Origin: Citricoccus sp. K5
GTDB lineage: Bacteria; Actinomycetota; Actinomycetes; Actinomycetales; Micrococcaceae
Length of the DNA: 64,000 nt
Assembly (NCBI RefSeq): GCF_902506195.1
Contig: NZ_LR732817.1
Location: forward strand, 2,631,406 to 2,695,405
Direction of reading: 5' to 3'
This document shows, one piece after another, positions 1-8,026 of the stretch. The notes under the pieces are model-generated. The model saw only the letters and a list, made by a program, of their open reading frames with translations. It made no database searches and was not told where the DNA came from. Made by a program: the position numbers and the translations under genes. Each line of letters begins with the position of its first letter. Within the stretch, counting starts at the first letter, position 1.

Positions 1-512
1 TGGGCGAGCACCATCCCCGCGGAGGGCGTGCTGAGGGCATCGTCGGCGGCAGCAGGGCTCGAGAGACCGGCCAGGGAGCCAGAGCCGAGATGGCCGGCAT
101 GGGTTGCCGAGCCGAGATGGCCTGCAGCCGATCTCAGCTCGCCGAGGGCACCGGCGTCGGCGGGCACGGCGGCGATGGAGTAGAGCCAATGGAAGAGCAG
201 TTGGCTGGCACTCACCCCGGAGGCCAGGCGCCACCAGGACAGCCGGCGCCCGGCCAGGGCCGTACAGAGGGGGCCGGCCAGCGCGAGGGTGAGGATCCAG
301 ACGATCGGTGCCGGCCCGGCGTCGTGCAGGTGGTCTGCGACGTGGCCGTGTGCGGGCAGATCAGCCGAGCGTGAGGCGACGGACGCAAGGGTGTGCGATC
401 CTGCGGCCCAGAGGGTGGCGACGACGGCGGCCGCCCAGCCGCGCAGCAACCGGGCGGGGCCACGCACGGGGGCGGGGTTGGGCACAGGGTAGCGAGCAGG
501 GTGTGTGGCCAC
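1..512 (-). CDS. Putative membrane protein, N-terminal part (runs off left edge)
   Basis: About 170 residues of a reverse-strand gene whose C-terminus lies outside the window. The start is a GTG at 510-512, chosen because an AGGGAGG ribosome binding site ends a few bases upstream and a good promoter lies behind it. The protein has a Pro-rich N-terminus and three likely membrane helices (about residues 22-44, 69-88, 95-115). A His/Gly/Ser-rich stretch follows, with the pentamer GHLGS twice near residues 130-145. I do not recognise the family. Histidine-rich loops and the dyad in its promoter suggest a metal-linked or otherwise inducible membrane protein, but this is inference only. Confidence 0.6.
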   Translation of the reverse strand, partial: MATHPARYPVPNPAPVRGPARLLRGWAAAVVATLWAAGSHTLASVASRSADLPAHGHVADHLHDAGPAPIVWILTLALAGPLCTALAGRRLSWWRLASGVSASQLLFHWLYSIAAVPADAGALGELRSAAGHLGSATHAGHLGSGSLAGLSSPAAADDALSTPSAGMVLA

Positions 513-551
513 CGTGCACCTCCCTGGCGTCGAGCGCTTGGACCGACCTCT

Positions 552-580
552 ATGCTACGCGGATTCTACTGGGTGTAGAA
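552..580 (-). promoter_or_regulatory. Promoter with 17-bp dyad operator for the left-edge membrane protein
   Basis: On the reverse strand TTCTAC (580-575) and TAGCAT (557-552) form a -35/-10 pair with exactly 17 bp between them. The -35 lies inside a perfect inverted repeat, TTCTAC-N5-GTAGAA (564-580). CTAC/GTAG dyads of this kind are reminiscent of BlaI/CopY-family operators. No regulator of that family is visible inside the window. Confidence 0.55.
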
Positions 581-630
581 AACCGCGAGGCCGGGATGCA
601 GGCCGGCCACGCGGGGTCGAGGGGTTAACC

Positions 631-665
631 GACGAAGGCGCCCCACTGTGTGGAGCGCCTTCGTC
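631..665 (-). terminator. Hairpin downstream of the HU gene
   Basis: GACGAAGGCGC (631-641) pairs perfectly with GCGCCTTCGTC (655-665); the loop also contains CCAC/GTGG. It lies 50 bp past the HU stop codon and separates HU from the left-edge promoter. There is no U-tract, as is common for actinobacterial terminators. Confidence 0.6.
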
Positions 666-714
666 GATGGCCGGTCGCGGGACCCGTGAGGGCCACGTCC
701 GCGGCCGTACTGGA

Positions 715-999
715 TCACTTGCCGGTGGCTGCAGCCTTCAGCTTGGAGCCAGCGGAGATCTTGACCGAGTGGCCGGCCGGGATCTGGATGGTCTCGCCGG
801 TCTGCGGGTTGCGGCCGGTGCGGGCAGCGCGGTCGGTGCGCTCGACGGCGAGCCAGCCGGGGATGGTGACCTTCTCGCCCTTGGAGACCTGGGCGGAGAA
901 GATCTCGAAGACGGCATCCAGCACGCCGTTCACGGCGGCCTGGGAGTTGCCGGTCTTCTCGGCGGCGGCGGCGACAAGTTCACTGCGGTTCATAGCCAT
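715..999 (-). CDS. hup: HU family DNA-binding protein
   Basis: Nucleoid-associated HU homolog of 94 residues, the usual length for the short HU form and without the long Lys/Ala tail of mycobacterial HupB. The N-terminal dimerisation helices are followed by the DNA-binding arm around GRNPQTGETIQIPA. Two in-frame ATGs exist: 999 is only 3 nt from the AGGAGGA box (1003-1009), while 993 (MNRSELV) is 9 nt away and matches the usual HU start, so 993 is the likelier initiation site. The gene is monocistronic, with its own terminator downstream and two hairpins upstream separating it from the rpmB operon. Confidence 0.93.
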   Translation of the reverse strand: MAMNRSELVAAAAEKTGNSQAAVNGVLDAVFEIFSAQVSKGEKVTIPGWLAVERTDRAARTGRNPQTGETIQIPAGHSVKISAGSKLKAAATGK

Positions 1000-1171
1000 G
1001 TGTCCTCCTGGACTTCGATGGTGGTTTCCGTTGGCCCGAACCGGTCAGATCCGGGCACGTGCTTCGAAAGCTACCACCCGGAAGCGCGGAAACACGCCAT
1101 GGAAGCCTGCAAACACGCGGATTCTGGGGGAATTCCCACAAATTTCCGCCTCCAGGGCCCCTCCCGGCGGC

Positions 1172-1203
1172 AAAGGACCCTCTCCGCAGAGGAGAGGGCC
1201 CTT
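1172..1203. terminator. Hairpin between HU and rpsN
   Basis: Stem AAGG-A-CCCTCTCC / GGAGAGGG-C-CCTT with a GCAGA loop. It lies in the gap between rpsN and HU and probably acts as a second insulator after the stronger hairpin at 1298-1337. Otherwise the 1000-1405 gap holds no convincing gene. Confidence 0.5.
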
Positions 1204-1297
1204 CGTCTTGTGGGGCATGACCAGCGCGGCTCGGAGCCTCCGGGGGTGGTCCCTGCTGGTCAGGAGGCGCGGTTCTGCAAAGCGAGGGCGAAAACGG

Positions 1298-1337
1298 CCG
1301 AAGGGGTGGCAGACCTCACGGTCTGCCACCCCTTCGG
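1298..1337 (-). terminator. Intrinsic terminator of the rpmB-rpmG-rpsN operon
   Basis: A perfect 18-bp stem (1298-1315 with 1320-1337) with a 4-nt loop. On the reverse strand it is followed by CCGTTTT. It sits about 70 bp after the rpsN stop. Confidence 0.8.
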
Positions 1338-1405
1338 ATGGTGTGTTTGGCGCCGGAAGGCACCGTCACCGGGCCAGAGGCCGGCGGGCTGTCACCGGAT
1401 CGACG

Positions 1406-1711
1406 TCACCAGGACGACTTGGTGATGCCCGGCAGCTCGCCACGGTGGGCCATGTCGCGGAAGCGGACACGGGAGATGCCGAACTTCTGGAAGGTACCGC
1501 GCGGGCGGCCGTCGATGGCATCGCGGTTGCGGACACGCACCGGGGAGGCGTTGCGGGGAAGCTTCTGCAGGCCCACGCGGGCGGCCTCGCGCGCGTCATC
1601 GGAAGCGTTCGGGTCGACCAGGGTCTTCTTCAGCTCCAGGCGCTTCTCGGCATAGCGGGCAACGATGACCTTACGCTGCTCATTCTTGGCAATCATGGAT
1701 TTCTTGGCCAT
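1406..1711 (-). CDS. rpsN: 30S ribosomal protein S14, zinc-free (C-) form
   Basis: A 101-residue S14 of the long, E. coli-like type. It contains no cysteine, so the CxxC zinc knuckle of the short C+ S14 is absent. Conserved C-terminal features include [13 protein letters not shown] and the [16 protein letters not shown] end. It is the last gene of the rpmB-rpmG-rpsN operon, 3 nt after the rpmG stop. In actinobacteria such C- paralogs commonly replace zinc-binding copies under zinc starvation and are repressed by Zur; here that role is inferred from family and neighbours, because no canonical Zur box is visible upstream. Confidence 0.95.
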   Translation of the reverse strand: MAKKSMIAKNEQRKVIVARYAEKRLELKKTLVDPNASDDAREAARVGLQKLPRNASPVRVRNRDAIDGRPRGTFQKFGISRVRFRDMAHRGELPGITKSSW

Positions 1712-1714
1712 GCC

Positions 1715-1882
1715 TCAGCGCTCCTCTCGAAATTCGACGTGCTGGCGTGCAACCGGATCGTACTTCTTGAGCACGATGCGGTCCGGGGTGTTGCGGCGGT
1801 TCTTGCGGGTCACATAGGTGTACCCGGTGCCGGCGGTGGACTTCAGCTTGATGATGGGACGTACGTCCTTGTCCTTGGCCAT
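1715..1882 (-). CDS. rpmG: 50S ribosomal protein L33, zinc-free (C-) form
   Basis: A 55-residue protein beginning [20 protein letters not shown] and ending HVEFREER. It has the L33 fold signature ([21 protein letters not shown]), but all four zinc-ribbon cysteines are missing. It starts one base after the rpmB stop (TGACATG) and ends 3 nt before rpsN, so the three genes must be co-transcribed. Its identity is certain from the conserved sequence; the zinc-sparing role is inferred from the family. Confidence 0.95.
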   Translation of the reverse strand: MAKDKDVRPIIKLKSTAGTGYTYVTRKNRRNTPDRIVLKKYDPVARQHVEFREER

Positions 1883-1883
1883 G

Positions 1884-2120
1884 TCAGAGCTTCACTCCCT
1901 TGGCGAGCAGATCGGCGATGACGGCGTCGATACCGCGCACGTCAATGGTCTTGATGCCCTTGGCGGACAGGGTCAGCGTCACGTTGCGGCGCAGGGACGG
2001 AACCCAGTAGGTCTTCTTCTGGATGTTCGGGTCGAACCGGCGCTTGGTGCGACGGTGCGAGTGGGAAATGCTGTGGCCGAAACCTGGCCCAGCCCCGGTT
2101 ACCTGGCAGTTTGCTGCCAT
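1884..2120 (-). CDS. rpmB: 50S ribosomal protein L28, zinc-free (C-) form
   Basis: A 78-residue L28 starting MAANCQVTG, the conserved start of E. coli-type L28; in-frame sequence upstream is not conserved. A GAGGAG box lies 6 nt before the ATG at 2120, supporting this start. There is a single cysteine and no CxxC pair. It is the first gene of the operon. The 430 bp upstream hold a short leader hairpin and a structured-looking stretch but no gene. Confidence 0.95.
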   Translation of the reverse strand: MAANCQVTGAGPGFGHSISHSHRRTKRRFDPNIQKKTYWVPSLRRNVTLTLSAKGIKTIDVRGIDAVIADLLAKGVKL

Positions 2121-2151
2121 GATCACTCCTCGTTGCAAGTAGTAGTAAAAG

Positions 2152-2168
2152 AACGGGCGGAACCCGTT
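2152..2168 (-). promoter_or_regulatory. Leader hairpin just upstream of rpmB
   Basis: Read on the reverse strand: AACGGG, loop TTCCG, CCCGTT, then CTTTT, about 20 nt before the rpmB ribosome binding site. A 6-bp GC-rich stem plus T-run could act as a weak attenuator or an mRNA-stabilising hairpin. No ligand domain is recognised. Confidence 0.35.
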
Positions 2169-2276
2169 GTGAAGCATCCGGACGAACCGGGCGCTCCACG
2201 AGTCCCGCCACCAGTTGTGACACCGCGCTCTTACTGCGACTTTCCGAAGGGGTAACCAGGCTGGGTGAGATCCAAC

Positions 2277-2394
2277 CGAAGTGCCCTATATCGCGGGGGA
2301 AGACGGTGAGTCCCCAGCGGCGCCGGTGAAGGCTGGCCGGGGATCCGGTTACGGGAAGCACGTTGTTTTCCGATGTCCTGGCGACCCCTGCGGA
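2277..2394 (+). other. Gene-free stretch with a degenerate cobalamin-riboswitch-like pattern
   Basis: The interval 2121-2550 has no credible gene. On the + strand it contains GTGCCC (2281-2286), GGGGAAGACGGTGAG (2296-2310) and, 60 nt later, GATGTCCTGGCGACC (2372-2386). In this order they resemble the P3, GGGAA..CCGGTG and AGTC.GG.GACC blocks of actinobacterial cobalamin riboswitches. The CCCGC.ACTGT block is not convincing, and no + strand gene follows for 970 bp. It may be a relic, an antisense RNA, or coincidence. Confidence 0.2.
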
Positions 2395-2550
2395 ACACGG
2401 GCACACCACAACTCAACGCGGCTTAACGCCGTTCCATCTTAGGGCACAGTCCCGCATCGTTCAAACCGGCCAACAAAAAAACAACTGACGCCGGTCAGCC
2501 GGGCAGGCGCTGGTCAGCCGCATCGAGGCAGTCAGGCGGGTCGAGACCGG

Positions 2551-3120
2551 TCAGGCGGGCCGGGGCTTGTCATTCACCAGCGCCGGATCCCGGAAGACCC
2601 AGTGCTCCGGGTCCAGATGCGCGAGGATCTTGGAGCCGATCCGGCCCAGGTCCGCCAGGTCGCGGTCATCCAGGCTGTCCAGCAACCGCGCGCGCACGCT
2701 GGCCACGTGGTGGGGGGCCAGGCGGACGATCTCGGCCATCCCCTCGTCCGTGATGACGGCCATCGTGACGCGCGCATCCTCGCTCGAGGGGCTGCGCCGC
2801 ATCAGGCCACGGCCTTCAAGCTTGCGGGCCACATGGGACAACCGTGACAGGGAGGAGTTCGTGCGGGCGGCCAGCTCACTCATCGGCAACGCCTCGCCGC
2901 TCTCCGAGAGCATGGCCAGCACCTGGTACTCGAAGAAGCTGACAGTGCCCTCCACCTGCAGGTCTGCCTCCAGGGTCGGCATGAGCTGCATGTGGGTGGC
3001 CACGAGGGTGAGCCAGGCCCGGCGTTCCGCGGCGGACAGCCAACGGACGCCGTCGAGGCCGGTCTCTGCGGAGGACTCCGTGTCCCGGGCCGCCTGAACA
3101 GAATCTCTCACGGGGTCCAT
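2551..3120 (-). CDS. MarR family transcriptional regulator
   Basis: A 189-residue winged-helix regulator. The MarR core runs from about residue 35 to 160, with the recognition region around SELAARTNSSLSRLSHVARKLEGRGL and the wing containing RRSPSSEDARVTMAVIT. The start at 3120 (MDPVRDS) is the first in-frame ATG close to the conserved core; the upstream extension is Arg/Cys-rich and looks non-coding. It is divergent from the class III aminotransferase at 3360, which is the most obvious candidate target. The effector cannot be read from the sequence. Confidence 0.88.
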   Translation of the reverse strand: MDPVRDSVQAARDTESSAETGLDGVRWLSAAERRAWLTLVATHMQLMPTLEADLQVEGTVSFFEYQVLAMLSESGEALPMSELAARTNSSLSRLSHVARKLEGRGLMRRSPSSEDARVTMAVITDEGMAEIVRLAPHHVASVRARLLDSLDDRDLADLGRIGSKILAHLDPEHWVFRDPALVNDKPRPA

Positions 3121-3359
3121 GATGCCATGGTGCCATTCCGCGGGCCGAGCCCTGCGCGCATCACGCCACGTGAACCGGGCATCTGTACGAACTGGTCCGC
3201 ACTGGTCCGCCCTGGTCCGCACGTGGTCGCATTGGCCCGCGCACGCCCGCCGCCGCGGTGGATCAGGCATGCTGGTGGACAGGAGTGTCCCCTGACACAT
3301 CAGGATTGCCACACCATGTGCCACACCACGATGCCCGCCGGCCCGTACCAGGAGAGTCG

Positions 3360-4739
3360 ATGACCATTCAGCCCGTGTCCCCTGACCCGACCATCAGCGA
3401 AGACCTGCTGGCCGCCGGCCGCAAGGCCTACGACCTCGACCGCGAGCATGTGTTCCACTCGTGGAGCGCCCAGCGGTCCATCACGCCCATGACGATCGTC
3501 AAGACCGAGGGCCCCTATGTCTGGGACGGGCAGGGCCACCGTCTCATCGACTTCTCCTGCCAGCTGATCAACACGAACATCGGCCACTCCCACCCGAAGG
3601 TCGTGGCCGCCATCCAGGAGCAGGCCGCGGACATCGCCACCATCAACCCTGCCCACGTCAACGCCGCCCGGTCCGAGGCGGCCCGGCTCGTGGCGGACCT
3701 GACACCCGGGGACCTGAACCACGTGTTCTTCACGAACGCAGGAGCGGACGCCGTGGAGCACGCCGTGCGGATGGCCCGGGTCCACACGGGCCGGCCCAAG
3801 GTACTGTCCGCCTACCGCGCGTACCACGGAGGCACGGACCTGGCCTTCGCCCTGACCGCCGACCCCCGGCGGAATCCCGTCGACAAGGCGACGGCCGGCG
3901 TCGCCCATTTCATGCCCGCCTATCCGTACCGCAGTTATTTCCATGCGACCACCGAGCAGGAGGAGTCCGAGCGCGCACTGGCGCATCTGGAGCAGACCAT
4001 CCTGCTCGAGGGGCCGCAGTCGATCGCGGCGGTGATCCTTGAGTCCGTCCCCGGCACGGCTGGGATCTACGTGCCGCCGGCAGGATATCTGCAGGGGGTG
4101 CGGGAGCTGACCCGCAAGTACGGCATCCTGTTCATCGCGGACGAGGTCATGGTGGGCTTCGGCCGCACCGGCGAATGGTTCGCGGTCAACCACTGGGGTG
4201 TGGAGCCGGACCTGCTGGCCTTCGCCAAGGGCGTGAACTCCGGCTACGTGCCACTCGGCGGGGTCGCCCTCTCGGACGCGGTCTACGAGACCTTCGCCGA
4301 GACGCCCTACCCGGGCGGGCTGACGTACTCCGGCCACCCGTTGGCGTGTGCCGCGGCCGTGGCCACGTTGAACGCGATGCAGGACGAGGGCATGGTGGCC
4401 AACGTGGCCCGGCTGGGCGAGGAGATCATCGGGCCGCGCCTGCGGGAGATCCTCGAAGCGCACCCCTCCGTGGGAGATGTCCGTGGCCTGGGCGCCTTCT
4501 GGGCCGTGGAGCTGGTGAAGAACCGTGAGACCAAGGAGCCCATGGCCGCCTATGGCGGTTCCTCCCCCGAGATGAACGAGCTCGTGGCCGAGTGCAAGAG
4601 GCTGGGGCTCCTGCCGTTCCAGAACATGAACCGCATCCACGTGGCCCCGCCCCTGAACGCCCCGGACGAGGTGGTGCGCCACGGACTGGACATCCTGGAC
4701 CAGGCCCTGGCGGTCACCGACCGGTACGTCACCGGCTGA
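3360..4739 (+). CDS. Class III PLP-dependent aminotransferase
   Basis: A 459-residue cytosolic aminotransferase of the omega-amino acid/taurine-pyruvate type. Visible signatures are NAGADAVEHAVRMAR for the cofactor phosphate, the YHGGTDLA loop, IADEVMVGFGRTG with the PLP-contacting Asp, and FAKGVNSGYVPLG holding the Schiff-base Lys. The start at 3360 follows an AGGAGAG box; the in-frame extension further upstream is Cys/His-rich and unsupported. It is divergent from the marR gene and monocistronic. The amino donor cannot be assigned, and candidates include beta-alanine, taurine or a diamine. Confidence 0.88.
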   Translation: MTIQPVSPDPTISEDLLAAGRKAYDLDREHVFHSWSAQRSITPMTIVKTEGPYVWDGQGHRLIDFSCQLINTNIGHSHPKVVAAIQEQAADIATINPAHVNAARSEAARLVADLTPGDLNHVFFTNAGADAVEHAVRMARVHTGRPKVLSAYRAYHGGTDLAFALTADPRRNPVDKATAGVAHFMPAYPYRSYFHATTEQEESERALAHLEQTILLEGPQSIAAVILESVPGTAGIYVPPAGYLQGVRELTRKYGILFIADEVMVGFGRTGEWFAVNHWGVEPDLLAFAKGVNSGYVPLGGVALSDAVYETFAETPYPGGLTYSGHPLACAAAVATLNAMQDEGMVANVARLGEEIIGPRLREILEAHPSVGDVRGLGAFWAVELVKNRETKEPMAAYGGSSPEMNELVAECKRLGLLPFQNMNRIHVAPPLNAPDEVVRHGLDILDQALAVTDRYVTG

Positions 4740-4757
4740 GCACGCGAGGTTCCCGGC

Positions 4758-5321
4758 TCAGTCATCAGTTCGGGATTCTGGAGGCGTCCCGGGGCGCAGC
4801 AGCGGCGGGAGCACCCCCATCAGCACCGCGATCACGAGGGCGGTGGCACCGGTGATCCACCAGGCCACGTCCGTGGCCACCAGGACGTGGGCGATGAACG
4901 CCACGCAGCCGGCCAGCAGCAGCCCCATCCCGGCCAGGCAGATCCGCACCACGCGGTCTCCGAGCGCCACGGTGCGGTCCTTGACGAGCCGGCCGAAGAA
5001 GCGTCGGTGGATCACCACGGGCAGCAGCATCAGGACGGTCAACAGCACCGCCGTCACCAGCAGCGCCAGGTACCACCCCTGGAGATGGCTGGCCACCTCG
5101 GCGAACCGGGCCTGGAACGGCAACGTCATCAGGAACGCCGTGACGATCTGCGTCCCGGTCTGCATCACCCGCAGCTCCTGGAGCAGGTCGCTCCAGTTGC
5201 GGTCCAGCTTCTCCGCCGGCGTCTCATGCCGGAGGGCCGCCTCCGGGGATGCGCCCTCACCGGCCGGCGCCGGGGAGTGCCGCTCGCCGGCCGGCTCGGG
5301 GCCGTGCGCCGCGCGGCTCAC
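4758..5321 (-). CDS. DUF6328 family membrane protein
   Basis: A 187-residue protein with a disordered, Pro/Glu-rich N-terminus (1-35). The family signature ETPAEKLDRNWSDLLQELRV leads into MQTGTQIVTAFLMTLPFQARF. About four membrane helices follow (roughly 53-75, 80-105, 122-145, 148-168). Its start overlaps the ligD stop by 4 nt (ATGA), so it is translationally coupled to the NHEJ ligase. The family is widespread in actinobacteria and has no established function; coupling to LigD could reflect shared stress expression only. Confidence 0.8.
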   Translation of the reverse strand: MSRAAHGPEPAGERHSPAPAGEGASPEAALRHETPAEKLDRNWSDLLQELRVMQTGTQIVTAFLMTLPFQARFAEVASHLQGWYLALLVTAVLLTVLMLLPVVIHRRFFGRLVKDRTVALGDRVVRICLAGMGLLLAGCVAFIAHVLVATDVAWWITGATALVIAVLMGVLPPLLRPGTPPESRTDD

Positions 5322-7981
5322 GGGATCTCCCAGCGCACCTCGTCAGGGGACTTGTCCTCACGCCAGCCCCGCCACGAGGCCTGACGGACCCGGCCGGAAC
5401 GGGTCCGTCCAGCCAGGGACACCTCGCCCACCAGTGATGGAGTGACCCACCAGGCATCGGAACGGTCCTCGGCGGGCACGTCCGGCACCGGCGGGGTCTT
5501 GCGGTGCAGGCGCCGCAACCGGGATTCGGCATCCGCCAGCTGGGCCGCCGAGAATCCGGTGCCCACCCGCCCCGCGTACCGCAGGTCACCCGCCTCGTCC
5601 GGCACGGCCACCAGCAGGGAGCCGATCCCGCCCGAGCGGCCACCCTTGCCCTCCCGGGCCCCGATGACCACGACCTCCTGGTGCTGTTGCAGCTTCAGCT
5701 TGATCCACGCGGAGCCGCGCCGCCCCGGCAGATACACGGAGTCCGTCCTCTTGGCGACCACGCCCTCGAGCCCGAGATCGCGGCTGGCCTGCTGGGCGCG
5801 GGCAAGGGTCCCGCGGTATCCCGGGGGCACGGACACCACGTCCCCGTTCCCGACGCCGGCCTCCAGCACCTCTCGACGCTCACCATAGGGGGTGCGCAGG
5901 AGGGAGCGGATCTGCCGCCCCGAGGCGCCCGGCGGCCCGAGCTGGAGGATGTCGAACACCAGATACCGCAACTCGATCCCCTCCGAATCGGCGGCGGACC
6001 GGTCGGTATGACCAGTCGGGGCGGTCCGGCCGGATCTGCCCCCACGCCGCGTTCCCCGGCTGGTGCGGCCGCTCACCTCCTGGAGCAGTCCGAAGTCCGG
6101 CCGGCCCTGGCCGTCCAGGGCCACGAGCTCCCCGTCGAGCACCGCCCCGCCACACTCCTCCGCCGGTCCAGTGAGCAGCTCGGTGAGTTCCCGCAGGGAG
6201 GGATAGTCGGCCGTCAGGTCCTTGCCGTTGCGGCTGGCCAGGACGACCTGCTCCGGCGTCACCCCGGCCAGGAGGCGGTAGCCGTCCCACTTCATCTCGT
6301 AGGACCAGTCCTCATCCGCGGTGAGGTCGGCGGGCTGACCGGAGGTGGCCAGCATCGGAGAAGGCAGGTCTGCCACCGTGAACGCGGAGTCCTCCGAACC
6401 CTTCGCGGCACGTTTCGCGGTGGGTTTCTCGGCACGTTTCCCGGTGGGTTCAGCGGTGGTCTTCGAATCGGGTTGTGCGGTGTCCGCCTCCGGCTGGTCC
6501 TGCATGAGGTGGAGCAGCCAGTTGTCCTCCCCACCCATGCCGGGGGCGTTGATCAGGGCGTAGCGCCGCGGCACCCCGCCGAGGCCGCCGTCCGGCCGCC
6601 CGGACAGCACGGCGATGACCTCCTTGCCCTCACGCCACTTCTCGATCTCGATGGTCCCGGCGTCCCAGATGGTGACCTCCCCGGCGCCATACTCGCCCTT
6701 CGCGATGGTGCCCTCGAAGGTGCCGTATTCCAGGGGGTGGTCCTCGGTCTGGACGGCCAGTCGGTTGGTCTCGGTGTCCAGGGGTGGCCCCTTGGGCACC
6801 GCCCAGGACACGAGCACTCCGGAGTGCTCGAGCCGGAAGTCCCAGTGCAGGCGCCGGGCGTGGTGTTCCTGGATGACGAAGGTCGGCCGATCGCCCTCAC
6901 CGGGCTGCCGTTCCACGGGCGCCTCCGCCGGCACTGGTTCGGCCGTCTTGTTCGCATCCCGCATGGACCGGTACTTCGCGAGGCGGTCGTTCGCGGCGCC
7001 GGTGCCCGGACCCTTGCTGCGGCCGCGTGCACCCGGCGAGCGGCCGGCGTCGCCCTCGTCCGGACCGCCGGAGCTGCCTGGGCCGTCCGGCACCCAGCCG
7101 AGGGGCGCCAGCGGGTCTTGGCCGTCGGCGACCCGCTCCAGCACCTCGCCCAGCTCCAGATGCTTCAGGTCCGGGTCCTCCAGTTCCGCCCAGGTGCGCG
7201 GCGCGGCCACCGAGGGACGGTCCCGTCCACGCAGCGAGTAGGGAGCCACCGTGGTCTTGGACCCGTTGTTCTGGCTCCAGTCCACGAACACCTTGCCGGC
7301 GCGGCTGGCCTTGCGCATGCTGGAGATGACCTCGCCCGGATGATCTGCCTCCAGCGCCTTGGCCAGCTCGTGGGCCACGGCGCTGATGTCGTCCGCATTG
7401 TGCTGGCCGTCCAGCGCGGCGTAGAGGTGGATGCCCTTGGACCCCGAGGTCACGGGGAAGGACTCCATGCCCATGTCCGCCAGGATGTCCCGGCACCAGC
7501 GCGCCACCTCGGCACAGTCTGCCAACCCCACTCCCTCCCCTGGATCCAGATCCAGCACCAGGCGGTCCGGGTTGCGTGGCTGCCCGTTCCGCCCGAAACG
7601 CCACTGGGGCGTGTGCAGCTCCAGGGCCGCGACCTGGGCGAACCACGCCAGCACGGCCGGATCATTGGCCAGCGGATAGGTGTTGGTGTGGTCGGAGTGC
7701 GCGATCCTGCCGGTCGGGATCCAGGACGGCGCCGAGTCCTCGAGGTCCTTGCGGAAGAACACCTGTCCGGGCTTCTCCGCCGTACCCACGCCGTCCACCC
7801 ACCGCTTGCGCGTGAGGGGGCGCTGGGCCACCTGCGGTATGAGCACGTCCGCCACCGCGAGGAAGTACTGCATGACCTCGGCCTTGGTGGTGCCGGTGGC
7901 CGGGTAGAGCACCTTGTCGAGGCTGGAGACGGAGAGTTGGTGGTCCCCGACGGTGTAGGTCTGCCGCGCGGAACGTGCCAT
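5318..7981 (-). CDS. ligD: Multifunctional NHEJ DNA ligase LigD (polymerase-phosphoesterase-ligase)
   Basis: Repairs double-strand breaks together with Ku. In the 887 residues the order is polymerase/primase domain (about 1-290, with the metal-binding LDLDPG near 143), 3'-phosphoesterase domain (about 350-500, FVIQEHHARRLHWDFRLEH), a Lys/Thr-rich linker, then the ATP-dependent ligase (about 535-887) with adenylation lysine in EMKWDGYR and motif DGELVALD. This Pol-PE-Lig order is the mycobacterial one. The start at 7981 has a GGGAGGGG box upstream. The ku gene is divergent, 45 bp away. The 3' end overlaps the DUF6328 gene. Confidence 0.95.
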   Translation of the reverse strand: MARSARQTYTVGDHQLSVSSLDKVLYPATGTTKAEVMQYFLAVADVLIPQVAQRPLTRKRWVDGVGTAEKPGQVFFRKDLEDSAPSWIPTGRIAHSDHTNTYPLANDPAVLAWFAQVAALELHTPQWRFGRNGQPRNPDRLVLDLDPGEGVGLADCAEVARWCRDILADMGMESFPVTSGSKGIHLYAALDGQHNADDISAVAHELAKALEADHPGEVISSMRKASRAGKVFVDWSQNNGSKTTVAPYSLRGRDRPSVAAPRTWAELEDPDLKHLELGEVLERVADGQDPLAPLGWVPDGPGSSGGPDEGDAGRSPGARGRSKGPGTGAANDRLAKYRSMRDANKTAEPVPAEAPVERQPGEGDRPTFVIQEHHARRLHWDFRLEHSGVLVSWAVPKGPPLDTETNRLAVQTEDHPLEYGTFEGTIAKGEYGAGEVTIWDAGTIEIEKWREGKEVIAVLSGRPDGGLGGVPRRYALINAPGMGGEDNWLLHLMQDQPEADTAQPDSKTTAEPTGKRAEKPTAKRAAKGSEDSAFTVADLPSPMLATSGQPADLTADEDWSYEMKWDGYRLLAGVTPEQVVLASRNGKDLTADYPSLRELTELLTGPAEECGGAVLDGELVALDGQGRPDFGLLQEVSGRTSRGTRRGGRSGRTAPTGHTDRSAADSEGIELRYLVFDILQLGPPGASGRQIRSLLRTPYGERREVLEAGVGNGDVVSVPPGYRGTLARAQQASRDLGLEGVVAKRTDSVYLPGRRGSAWIKLKLQQHQEVVVIGAREGKGGRSGGIGSLLVAVPDEAGDLRYAGRVGTGFSAAQLADAESRLRRLHRKTPPVPDVPAEDRSDAWWVTPSLVGEVSLAGRTRSGRVRQASWRGWREDKSPDEVRWEIP

Positions 7982-8013
7982 GCCACCCCTCCCCCTGCCT
8001 GCCGGCAAGGGCC

Positions 8014-8019
8014 TATGCT
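8014..8019 (+). promoter_or_regulatory. -10 box of ku within the shared ligD/ku control region
   Basis: TATGCT lies 7 nt before the ku ATG at 8027 and no ribosome binding site precedes that ATG, so transcription probably starts at the start codon (leaderless mRNA). Only 45 bp separate the divergent ligD and ku starts, so both promoters overlap. Confidence 0.5.
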
Positions 8020-8026
8020 GACGCCC

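Noticed and set aside
1045..1329. 94-codon reverse frame in the HU-rpsN gap
   Set aside because: It spans two strong hairpins and has no conserved sequence or ribosome binding site.
1942..2416. Reverse frames upstream of and overlapping rpmB
   Set aside because: They overlap the certain rpmB gene out of frame and are Arg/Pro-rich as expected for GC-biased non-coding frames.
2121..2550. Canonical Zur box for the zinc-free ribosomal protein operon
   Set aside because: No TGAAAATnATTTTCA-like palindrome could be found by reading the region.
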